DNA from: Pseudoduganella buxea
GTDB lineage: Bacteria; Pseudomonadota; Gammaproteobacteria; Burkholderiales; Burkholderiaceae_D
Assembly (NCBI RefSeq): GCF_009720835.1
Contig: NZ_WNKZ01000052.1
Span: forward strand, 1 to 43,113
DNA length: 43,113 bases
Reading direction: 5' to 3'
A model generated the notes under the pieces. It did not search any database. It was not told where the DNA came from and worked only from the letters and a program-made list of their open reading frames with translations. Made by a program: the position numbers and the translations under genes. Positions 32,526 through 40,183 of the stretch are shown one piece after another. Every line of letters starts with the position of its first letter. Within the stretch, counting starts at the first letter, position 1.

Positions 32526-32860
32526 CGTGCCCCGGCCAAGGGCCCGGCGCGTATCGATGACAGGGCCGTGACACACCCATGACGGGGTGTTGACAGGTCA
32601 ACCAACTGTGGCCGCGCCACGTTGTTTTTTTGCGAAAATAGCAGGCACGCGTCAAATAATCGCCCAGTTCGGCTGTGCGCGTCGGGCCGATGTGGTGCAA
32701 TGGCAATACGCCGTACGTCTCGGCCCGGTGCCGCAATGCACCACGCAGTGAACCCAACCAAGCACGCAGCAACGATGTAACAAACGTTCTCACGGGATTT
32801 TGTCACACACGCAGCACGAATACTGAAGCAGCAAGCACACTACGCAGCAAGAACCCACCT
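32526..32860 (+). other. 335-base intergenic leader, possible pseudoknot
   Basis: No gene was seen. The region holds two crossing complementary pairs: CGGGCCGA (32683-32690) with TCGGCCCG (32720-32727), and GTGGTGCA (32692-32699) with TGCACCAC (32737-32744). In RNA they would form an H-type pseudoknot about 115 bases before the start of the penicillin-binding-like gene. No riboswitch family was recognised. Confidence 0.35.
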
Positions 32861-35800
32861 ATGTCTTCCCAAACCGACCACGAGAGCCAGAGCCTGGACG
32901 ACGAACAACCGGCGACGCCGCCGCCCTCCGAACCCCGCAAGAGCAAGCGATCGCGCAACGCCTTCATCGTCCTGATGCTGGTGCTGCTGTCGCTGTTCAT
33001 CTGGTGGGCGATCCAGGAGATGCGCAGCTCGACGATGCAGGCGCGCTACTTCAGCGGCCTCGTCAAGGAGCTCAACTACAAGGTCGAGCCCGGCCCCAGC
33101 AAGGCCATCCGCTTCCCCCACGACAGCCCGTACGACGAGCGGCTCGGCTATGCCAACCTGCCCGACTACCTGGCGCGGCTGAAGCAGCGCGACTACGAAG
33201 TGGCTTCGCAGTCGCGCTTCTCGCCGAAGATGATGCAGCTCTCCGACATGGGCGTGTTCACCACCTTCCGCGAGAAGACCCGCACGGGCCTGACCATCTA
33301 CGACTGCCGCGCCCAGCCCCTGTTCACGGCCAGCTACCCGGAACGGATCTACCCGGGCTTCGAGCAGGCGCCCACGGCCCTGATCCACAGCCTGCTGTTC
33401 ATCGAGAACCGCGAGCTGCTGGACAACAAATACCCGACGAGGAACCCGGCCGTCGAATGGGACCGCCTGTCCAAGGCCATCCTGGAAAAATCCGTCAGCG
33501 CCGTCGGCCTGGCCAGCAGCCGCGCCGCCGGCGGCAGCACCCTGGCCACGCAGATCGAGAAGTACCGCCATTCGCCGGAAGGGCGGACCGGCTCGATGAA
33601 GGACAAGCTGCAGCAGATGGTGTCGGCCACGTTGCGCGCCTACCAGCAGGGCCCCGACACGACGGCCGTGCGCCGCCAGATCGTGGTCGACTACCTGAAC
33701 ACGGTGCCGCTGTCGGCCAAGCCGGGCTATGGCGAAGTGAACGGCATCGGCGACGGCATGTGGGTCTGGTATGGCCGTGACTTCAACGAAGTCAACGACC
33801 TGCTGTCGGGCCGCATGGACAAGCCGGGCAGCGCGCTGGCGTTCAAGGAAGCGCTGTCGCTGCTGATCGCCCAGCGCCGCCCCAGCCACTACCTGGGCGC
33901 GGGCGGCGAGGACCTGGAAATCCTCGCCAACAGCCACCTGCGCGTGCTGGCGCAGGCCGGCATCATCACGCCGGCGCTGCGCGACGCGGCGCTGAAGGAA
34001 AAGCTGCACCCGGCCCAGGGCAACGGCCTGCAATCGGCGCCGCCGATGAACTACGTGACGAAAAAGGCGTCGAACGCCGTGCGCGTGCACCTGGCCAACC
34101 TGCTGGGCGACAACCGCATGTACAACCTGGACCGCCTCGACCTGTCGGTCGTCAGCACGCTCGACGCCAATGCACAGAAGGCCGTGACGTCGATGCTGCA
34201 CCAGTTGCGCGAAGCGGAGAGCGCGCAGCAGGCCGGCCTGACGGGCAAGGGCATGCTGGGCAACGGCGACCCCGCCAACGTGGTCTACAGCTTCACCTTG
34301 CTGGAGAAGGGCGACAAGGTCAATTACCTGCGCGTGCAGACGGATAACTACGACCAGCCCCTCGACATCAACGAAGGCGCCAAGCTGGACCTGGGCTCGA
34401 CGGCCAAGCTGCGCACCCTGGTGACCTACCTGGACATCATCGAGCAGCTGCATAAAAAATACGGCGGCATGAGCGCGGCCGAACTGCAGAAGATCACCGT
34501 CGATCCGAAGGACCGCCTGAGCACGTGGGGCATCGAATACCTGGCGATGACGCCGATGGAAGGGCGCGACCTGACGGCCATGCTGAACGCGGCGATGGAG
34601 CGCAAGTACTCGGGCAATCCGGGCGAAGGCTTCTTCACGGGCGGCGGCCTGCATTACTTCGGCAACTTCTCGAAGGAAGACAACGGCCGCATCCTGTCCG
34701 TGCGCGAAGGCCTGCGCCGCTCGACCAACCTGCTGTTCGTGCGCCTGATGCGCGACGTCGTGCGCTACTACTCGTTCCAGATGCCCGGTTCCTCGGCCAG
34801 CCTGCTGGCCGATGCCGACGACCCACGCCGGGCCCAGTACCTGGCACGCTTCGCCGACAAGGAAGGCAAGGAATTTCTGTACCGCTTCTACGCCAAGTAC
34901 AAGGGCAAGCCGAAGGGCCAGCTCGATCGCATCCTGGTCGACAGCGTGCGCCCGACGCCGCTGCGCCTGGCCAATATCCACCGCACTTTGTTCCCCAACG
35001 CGTCGCTGGGCGAATTCGCCATGTTCGTCAACGGTAACCTGACGACGCAAAGCGAAGTGCCACAAGAGCGCCTGGAGAAGATGTACGAGCAGTACGCGAT
35101 GGACAAGTGGAACCTGGCCGACCGCGGCTACCTGGCCAATGTCCACCCGCTGGAACTGTGGCTGGTGGCCTACCTGCGCCAGAACGAAGGTGCTACCTTG
35201 AGCCAGGTGGTGGCCGCGTCCGAGAAGGAGCGCCAGGAAGTCTACCAGTGGCTGTTCAAGACGCACCGCAAGCACGCCCAGGACCGCCGCATCGCCGGCC
35301 TGCTGGAAATGGAAGCGTTCATGGAAATCCACCGCCAGTGGAAGAAGATGGGCTACCCCTTCGATTCGCTGGTGCCGTCGTACGCGACCACCCTGGGCGC
35401 GTCGGCCGACCGGCCCGCCGCGCTGGCCGAGATGATGGGCATTATCGTCAACGGCGGCGTCAGGAAGCCGACCCAGCGCATCGAGTCGCTGCACTTCGCC
35501 GCCGGCACGCCGTATGACACGACGGTGGCCCGCGCCAAGCAGGTGACGTCGGAACGTGTACTGGCGCCGGAAGTGGCACGGGTCGTGGCTGACGAAATCC
35601 GCGGCGTCGTCTCGGACGGTACCGCCAAGCGCGCCAAGACGGCCTTCACGGCAGCCGACGGCAGCAATATCGCCGTGGGCGGCAAGACGGGCACGGGCGA
35701 CCAGCGCTTCGACGTGTATGCCGGCGGCGGGCGCCTGATCGAATCCCGCTACGTGAACCGTTCGGCCACCTTCGTCTTCAATATCGGCGAGCGCTTCTTC

Positions 35801-36004
35801 GGCAGCATGACGGCCTACGTGCACGGCCCGGACTCGAAGAACTACGACTTCACCAGCGCCTTGCCGGTGCAGCTGCTGACGGTGCTGGCCCCCAGCCTGA
35901 TGCCGCTGATCGAGCCGAACCAGAAGGCCGTCGTACCCACCGACTCCGCCGTCGCCGCCGCCGCCGCGGCGCTGGGCGCGCCCGTCAAGGCTTGCGGAGG
36001 CTGA
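32861..36004 (+). CDS. class A penicillin-binding-protein-like transglycosylase/transpeptidase
   Basis: The 1047-residue protein has one N-terminal membrane anchor (about residues 33-51) and a periplasmic remainder. A GT51 glycosyltransferase-like domain is seen at FIENRELLDN (Glu182; the canonical Glu-Asp pair is Glu-Asn here) and GGSTLATQIEKYRHSPEGR. A transpeptidase-like domain has Ser513-x-x-Lys516 (GSTAK), Ser621-x-Asn623 (RRSTN), and Lys942-Thr-Gly (GGKTGTG). Length exceeds typical PBP1a/b and the sequence is divergent, so it is an unusual peptidoglycan synthase; activity of the GT51 part is uncertain. It lies alone, followed by a strong terminator. Confidence 0.82.
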   Translation: MSSQTDHESQSLDDEQPATPPPSEPRKSKRSRNAFIVLMLVLLSLFIWWAIQEMRSSTMQARYFSGLVKELNYKVEPGPSKAIRFPHDSPYDERLGYANLPDYLARLKQRDYEVASQSRFSPKMMQLSDMGVFTTFREKTRTGLTIYDCRAQPLFTASYPERIYPGFEQAPTALIHSLLFIENRELLDNKYPTRNPAVEWDRLSKAILEKSVSAVGLASSRAAGGSTLATQIEKYRHSPEGRTGSMKDKLQQMVSATLRAYQQGPDTTAVRRQIVVDYLNTVPLSAKPGYGEVNGIGDGMWVWYGRDFNEVNDLLSGRMDKPGSALAFKEALSLLIAQRRPSHYLGAGGEDLEILANSHLRVLAQAGIITPALRDAALKEKLHPAQGNGLQSAPPMNYVTKKASNAVRVHLANLLGDNRMYNLDRLDLSVVSTLDANAQKAVTSMLHQLREAESAQQAGLTGKGMLGNGDPANVVYSFTLLEKGDKVNYLRVQTDNYDQPLDINEGAKLDLGSTAKLRTLVTYLDIIEQLHKKYGGMSAAELQKITVDPKDRLSTWGIEYLAMTPMEGRDLTAMLNAAMERKYSGNPGEGFFTGGGLHYFGNFSKEDNGRILSVREGLRRSTNLLFVRLMRDVVRYYSFQMPGSSASLLADADDPRRAQYLARFADKEGKEFLYRFYAKYKGKPKGQLDRILVDSVRPTPLRLANIHRTLFPNASLGEFAMFVNGNLTTQSEVPQERLEKMYEQYAMDKWNLADRGYLANVHPLELWLVAYLRQNEGATLSQVVAASEKERQEVYQWLFKTHRKHAQDRRIAGLLEMEAFMEIHRQWKKMGYPFDSLVPSYATTLGASADRPAALAEMMGIIVNGGVRKPTQRIESLHFAAGTPYDTTVARAKQVTSERVLAPEVARVVADEIRGVVSDGTAKRAKTAFTAADGSNIAVGGKTGTGDQRFDVYAGGGRLIESRYVNRSATFVFNIGERFFGSMTAYVHGPDSKNYDFTSALPVQLLTVLAPSLMPLIEPNQKAVVPTDSAVAAAAAALGAPVKACGG

Positions 36005-36025
36005 TTCCCCGGCGACTCAGGAAGC

Positions 36026-36048
36026 GCGGCCTTGGCCGCCCTTTTTTT
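36026..36048 (+). terminator. rho-independent terminator after the PBP-like gene
   Basis: GCGGCC-TT-GGCCGC followed by CC and seven Ts, 22 bases after the stop. It separates the core genes from the T6SS region that ends at 36096 on the other strand. Confidence 0.9.
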
Positions 36049-36095
36049 GTTCGATTGCAATCGCTGACCACCGTGGGGTGCTCCTGTAGCGCCCA

Positions 36096-38027
36096 CTACG
36101 CGCGCCGCTTGCGCCGCTGGGCCGCCGCAGCACGGGCCTCTTCGTTCAATGCCGCTGTCCGTTCCCTCAGCATCTGGTCACCATTGTTGCCGAAATAAGT
36201 GCGCCGGAACTTCGCCAGTCCGATGCCATTCAACAGGAACTCATTGACGCCGTCCGATGCTAGGCCTGCCATCGAATCGTGGACCCAGTAGTCGAAAAAT
36301 TCGTAAATTGCCGCAGATTGTGGCTGAATCGATATTGATTCGATAACAGTCAGCAGATCACGTTCTGGCGACTTTTCATCTCTAAGGAGGGGAAAGCCAC
36401 GTGTATTCAGCCATGCTTTCCACCGCTGCAAGATGGCCCCGAGATCGTTCGCAATCTGGTCGTTTTTTCCGACATCTTGTCGGTCCAATAAGGCCAGAAT
36501 ACGGCGGGCAGCGAGAGTATTGGGCGCTGTCAGCAGTCCCAATACTCCCTTGCCGAGAGATTGAAAAGGCTGATCCAAATACGTGTCAAACTCCTCATCA
36601 CCTTTCATGCAATCCTCCATATAGACGCACGCGGCGGCCAGAATGGCTATGAAATGCTGCTGCGAATCTTGTAAGAACTCTTTTTCTTTCGTCGTTCTTT
36701 GAAAGAACGGTCGCATGTAGTAAGGCTGGGCGGAAGGATGAGTGTACGGTTCACGTCTTGCCTGGTGACGATAGGTTAAATAGTGTCCCATGTGTGCCCG
36801 TGTCATCTCTTCGACTGGGCCGCGCGCGACGCTGGCAGCCTTCATGTATGCATCAAACGCATCCCTCCCTGCTTGATTTGGTATAAGCGCAGTTTTGATA
36901 TCCATTTTTAATTCGGAAAGTGACCGGAACGGTACCCCCGCAGCAAGCGCAGCGCAATACATTTCAAAACCAGGAATTCTGGCGAGGGCTTCCGACTTAC
37001 CTTGCGATGTTTCGCTGTAGCCGCCACCTACATCCGAGTGTGCGCCGGGATAGACGTATTCCTTGACGTTGGGCGGGTATTTTCCGTCGATTCGCACTGA
37101 GTCAAGGGGGAACGTGGAACGTACCTCATGGGCGGCCACAATGTGGAGACAGCTCTCCACTCCCGGATGGATTTGCATATTATTCGAAGCCCAGGATTGG
37201 CGCCCCTCTACCCCGAGTAGCCCGCTGGAAAAACCTCCTGCAAGTCCGACTGAGGCTACGGTATCGAAAATTCCGAGAAATTCTACCCTGATTGGGATGC
37301 CAGCGAAACTATAGCCACCATCAGCCTTCTCGCAAATCGCGTACAGCCAGTTTACAAAGGCTCGTGCTTCCGCAGCCCCACGGGAGAATCCAAATACTGA
37401 CAAATTGATCTGATCGAGCCGCGGCCGATTTTTCCGTTGATTAGCGACCAATTTTTTTACTTCTTCGACCCAATATTTCCCAAAGGCGTGCTCGCGCAAC
37501 GCTGCGAAACTGCTAAACCCGCCAATATTCTGAGCTATTTTTCCAGCGAGGTCACTCGGAATCACATCCTTATCGCTGATGAAATTGCTTACTGCGTTGA
37601 AAACTCTCGTAATCCCCCAGATTAGTCGAGGTTCGCCATTCCACGAGGCACCCGTCCCCAGTTTTCCACCGGAATCATTAATCTCCGGGAACGGTGTTCC
37701 GACGCCCGGAATATAATATTGAAAATAACGGTCTGTACCTTCCGTTACCTTGGTTTTGTACACATGAAATAGGCGAACGACATTGCTGTGTTTTTGTTTT
37801 TTTGGTTGATTGCGGACGCTGATATAATCCAGCATTTCATTATTTCCCGTGCCGTCGAAAAATATGCCAGCAAAAACTTGTCCGGAACATGCCAGCTTTT
37901 GCGAAACGTTTGTCCGCGCGGATAACGCCTTCGCTCTAAGCATGTTTTCTCTGGCAGTCAACGGCCTCAATACGGATCGCGTCTTGCTCAGTTCTGGGTT
38001 ATGCGCAAATTCGATATTAGCATTCAA
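36096..38027 (-). CDS. tle1: Tle1-family T6SS phospholipase effector (DUF2235)
   Basis: A 643-residue alpha/beta hydrolase. I chose TTG 38027 because GGAGGAGG stands 5 bases before it and because a start at 38102 would run deep into the lipoprotein gene. FFDGTGNN is at 56-63. The nucleophile is Ser215 in GFSRGAAEA (GxSxG); the likely Asp is 255 in GIFDTVASVG and His330 in YPGAHSDVGGGY. These are the hallmarks of T6SS effectors that hydrolyse phospholipids of rival cells. It is the last gene of the operon and overlaps the upstream lipoprotein gene by 11 bases. Codons are visibly more A+T-rich than in core genes. Confidence 0.9.
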   Translation of the reverse strand: MNANIEFAHNPELSKTRSVLRPLTARENMLRAKALSARTNVSQKLACSGQVFAGIFFDGTGNNEMLDYISVRNQPKKQKHSNVVRLFHVYKTKVTEGTDRYFQYYIPGVGTPFPEINDSGGKLGTGASWNGEPRLIWGITRVFNAVSNFISDKDVIPSDLAGKIAQNIGGFSSFAALREHAFGKYWVEEVKKLVANQRKNRPRLDQINLSVFGFSRGAAEARAFVNWLYAICEKADGGYSFAGIPIRVEFLGIFDTVASVGLAGGFSSGLLGVEGRQSWASNNMQIHPGVESCLHIVAAHEVRSTFPLDSVRIDGKYPPNVKEYVYPGAHSDVGGGYSETSQGKSEALARIPGFEMYCAALAAGVPFRSLSELKMDIKTALIPNQAGRDAFDAYMKAASVARGPVEEMTRAHMGHYLTYRHQARREPYTHPSAQPYYMRPFFQRTTKEKEFLQDSQQHFIAILAAACVYMEDCMKGDEEFDTYLDQPFQSLGKGVLGLLTAPNTLAARRILALLDRQDVGKNDQIANDLGAILQRWKAWLNTRGFPLLRDEKSPERDLLTVIESISIQPQSAAIYEFFDYWVHDSMAGLASDGVNEFLLNGIGLAKFRRTYFGNNGDQMLRERTAALNEEARAAAAQRRKRRA

Positions 38028-38553
38028 CTGAGCCTCCTCCGCGTTTTGCTGCCTCAGCCATCGACTCTTTGGTGCTGGATGCTTTCCAAGGCGCCAAGTC
38101 ATCCTTCGTCATGGGATAGAATGGATGCTGAGGAGAGCAAGGTGAAACAACTATCTTTATTTTTTCTCTGTAGAAGTGAACTTGCAGGCGGCCAGGAACC
38201 TTGTATTCAGGAATAGGTATCGCAATTTCCGCCGATGGAGATGCTGGCGTGGTTTCCTCTGTAAAGCCGTCATATTTCCACCATATTTTAACGGCTAAGC
38301 CGGGCCGCCAGACCGTTGGGATAGCAACGCAGCAGGTTTCTGCGCCCCCGCTCTCAGAGTCGACATTGGGACCCATAACTCCATTTACATAAAATTCCGA
38401 AATAGAGATATCTGTAGTATGGTTATATCCAGTGATACTGACGGCTGTAGTTCGTTCTCCGCAGCCGACCATCAGGAGGCTCGCAATCAGTGTCAAGCAG
38501 AAATTTTTGATGGAACTTAATATTCGGGTTCGGCTCGTGATTTTATGGTTCAT
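38017..38553 (-). CDS. DUF3304 lipoprotein, probable Tle1 immunity protein (copy b)
   Basis: The 178-residue lipoprotein starts at ATG 38553, ahead of a signal peptide with lipobox MVGC (Cys31). No Asp at +2, so export to the outer membrane is expected. The mature part has YNHT, VNGVMGPN, GGAETCC, IWWKYDG, and a C-terminus of APWKASSTKESMAEAAKRGGGS, shared with the other copy. DUF3304 lipoproteins are often the periplasmic immunity partners of Tle-type lipases. The GGAGGAGGC codons for GGGS serve as ribosome site for tle1. The frame is open upstream to 38697, but the signal peptide fixes the start. Confidence 0.82.
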   Translation of the reverse strand: MNHKITSRTRILSSIKNFCLTLIASLLMVGCGERTTAVSITGYNHTTDISISEFYVNGVMGPNVDSESGGAETCCVAIPTVWRPGLAVKIWWKYDGFTEETTPASPSAEIAIPIPEYKVPGRLQVHFYREKIKIVVSPCSPQHPFYPMTKDDLAPWKASSTKESMAEAAKRGGGSVEC

Positions 38554-38701
38554 ATATCTCAGTACGATGAATGGGGGCGAACATGAATCCTTGCGTCGCT
38601 GGTTGAAGGGTGCGCATACAGTTATCAACCTCTTCCAGTACATCAAGGTGTGCGAACTTCCATGATTCAAGATGGCGCTTGATAGCATTTTTAACAATCA
38701 A
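38543..38701 (-). CDS. candidate small protein, 52 residues (TTG start)
   Basis: An unannotated frame between the two DUF3304 genes. It starts at TTG 38701, exactly 5 bases after GGAGGGGG, as does tle1 after copy b. It overlaps the end of copy a by 11 bases and the ATG of copy b by 11 bases. The product is helical and charged (NAIKRHLESWKFAHLDVLEE), with one Cys, and ends TEIYEP. I recognise no family. It could be a real small protein, an effector remnant left by an earlier duplication, or a spacer frame. Evidence is the ribosome site, the overlap geometry and the lack of stops. Confidence 0.42.
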   Translation of the reverse strand: MIVKNAIKRHLESWKFAHLDVLEEVDNCMRTLQPATQGFMFAPIHRTEIYEP

Positions 38702-39212
38702 TTGTACCCCCTCCGCGACGGGCTGTTTCGGCCATTGACTGTTTCGTCCCAGAGGCTTCCCAAGGGGCCAGATCCTCTTTCGACATTGGATAAAACGGGT
38801 GGTATGGCGAGCAAGGTGATACTACAATCTTGATCCTATCCTTGTAGAAATGTATCTGGAGTTTGTCTGGGGTCTTGTATTCCGGTATTGGAACGGAGAT
38901 TTCAGCGGGTGGTGGTGGAGGTATCAGGTCTGCAATCATTCCATCATATTCCCACCAGATCTTCGCAGTCAAACCCGGTCGCCAAATGTTTGGAAGCAAA
39001 ATGCAACAGGTTTCGGCTCCGCCGCCGCCGTCCGCACTTGCGTTTGGCCCCATGACCCCATCTACATACAGCCCGGCGATTGAGAGATCCTTCATGTGGT
39101 TGTAAGCTGTGATACTTACTGCTGTTCTATTATCCCTGCACCCGCTCAAAAATGTAGTAGCGATCGAGAATAAAAACAACGTAGCGATCGATTTTTTTCT
39201 AAACGGTATCAT
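38691..39212 (-). CDS. DUF3304 lipoprotein, probable immunity protein (copy a)
   Basis: The 173-residue paralogue of copy b, with lipobox LSGC at Cys25 of MIPFRKKSIATLFLF. Shared blocks: VSITAYNHMKDLSI, YVDGVMGPN, GGAETCC, IWWEYDG, KIVVSPCSPYHPFYPMSKEDLAPWEAS, and RGGGTIDC at the end. The two copies differ most in the signal peptide and a short loop after the IWW segment, as expected if they protect against different lipase variants. I used ATG 39212; TTG 39221 adds three residues and has no better ribosome site. Confidence 0.8.
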   Translation of the reverse strand: MIPFRKKSIATLFLFSIATTFLSGCRDNRTAVSITAYNHMKDLSIAGLYVDGVMGPNASADGGGGAETCCILLPNIWRPGLTAKIWWEYDGMIADLIPPPPPAEISVPIPEYKTPDKLQIHFYKDRIKIVVSPCSPYHPFYPMSKEDLAPWEASGTKQSMAETARRGGGTIDC

Positions 39213-39345
39213 AGGTTTCAAGTGTGTAGTTCATTAAATTATGATTCATGTTCGGAAGTCTGCAGCAGTACGTGATGTCGATGGAATCCATGGGTCGATA
39301 CATGCTATAGAATTCCGCGTTCGACAAGATATTCGCCCAAACCAT
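39199..39345 (-). CDS. candidate small protein, 48 residues
   Basis: An uninterrupted frame starting at ATG 39345 inside the end of the DUF4123 gene (41-base overlap) and ending at TAG 39199, 14 bases past the ATG of immunity copy a. It begins MVWANILSNAEFYSMY and has adjacent Cys (YCCRLP) and an end of LETYDTV. Ribosome site is weak. Its C-terminal ETYDTV and the TEIYEP end of the frame at 38543 both overlap a DUF3304 start codon, which hints at a shared origin. The coding status is unproven. Confidence 0.35.
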   Translation of the reverse strand: MVWANILSNAEFYSMYRPMDSIDITYCCRLPNMNHNLMNYTLETYDTV

Positions 39346-40183
39346 TCTCGGGCCAAGATTTTTCCTTTAGTATGGAAAAGAGCCCACTATCGATATTGCT
39401 TGCACCATCGCTCAATAATGACGCCACGGCGAGCGAGAACACGTCAGCTGGACATTTCACGCCAAATTTCAATGCGATATCGTGTGAATCCGCCACCAGT
39501 GCATAGCGCCGCGAGCAACTGATTTTCTCGGGAACGATATCCGGAATCGACTCGAGAATCATGGCCAGCATCGCGTCCGGATGCGAAAGTTGGAGGAGCT
39601 GGTCGAGCTGTGAAGTGTTCAGCGTGATACCGATACTAGCGTTGCTTCGGAGGCTTACCGGACAGCGGCTTAGTCGTGCTGTCCTGTCATAATAAACCCA
39701 GTCGGCCAGGGGAGAGCTGATGCTTGCCCACTGATCGGCATCCAGAATCGACGGCAGCGCCGCCAGCACCCTTGTGTCGGCGAAGCGCAGCAGCAGCTGC
39801 TGATGATCGATGACGTTCACCATGTGCAGCCCTTGCCATGCTCCCCGCAATTCATGAAGCGATATCCTGCTGGCGGCGAAGCTCAGCATTGGGCGTCCCT
39901 GGCAATGCCTGAGGAGCACGGTGAGTTGCTGCTGCAACGTAGCGTCGAGGGTAAGGGGCACGAGCCATGGCGCGGCCTTTTCCAGACCCTCGAACTGAGC
40001 AGAGGCAAAGCAGTTGATGCCGGACCTTGCATAAGGCGTCGTATCGCAGGTCGGGTAGTCGAATGCGCCATCCACCAGGGCTGCCCACGTCATTTCCGGT
40101 GAATTCAGCATTAAGGTGGACAGTTCCTGTACCGCGTTCTTGACGACTACGTCATCGACCGTGAAGTAGAGCGGGTCCCTCAT
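39305..40183 (-). CDS. DUF4123 T6SS effector adaptor
   Basis: The 292-residue protein starts at ATG 40183, 4 bases overlapping the vgrG stop (ATGA). It has the DUF4123 features: YFTVDDVVV, WAALVDGAFDYP, a PWLVPL segment, RPMLSFAASRISLHELRGAWQGLHMV, and LLRFADTRVLAAL. Such adaptors load a cargo effector onto VgrG and are encoded between the two. Here the cargo would be Tle1. The longer frame to 40243 overlaps vgrG too far to be likely. Confidence 0.88.
   Translation of the reverse strand: MRDPLYFTVDDVVVKNAVQELSTLMLNSPEMTWAALVDGAFDYPTCDTTPYARSGINCFASAQFEGLEKAAPWLVPLTLDATLQQQLTVLLRHCQGRPMLSFAASRISLHELRGAWQGLHMVNVIDHQQLLLRFADTRVLAALPSILDADQWASISSPLADWVYYDRTARLSRCPVSLRSNASIGITLNTSQLDQLLQLSHPDAMLAMILESIPDIVPEKISCSRRYALVADSHDIALKFGVKCPADVFSLAVASLLSDGASNIDSGLFSILKEKSWPENGLGEYLVERGIL

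Noticed and set aside
32840..35824. 994-codon minus-strand open frame
   Set aside because: It is antisense to the PBP-like gene; its composition is that of shadow frames and it has no start signal.
38028..38102. ATG 38102 as start of tle1
   Set aside because: It would overlap the immunity gene by 86 bases and lacks a ribosome site; TTG 38027 has GGAGGAGG at 5 bases.
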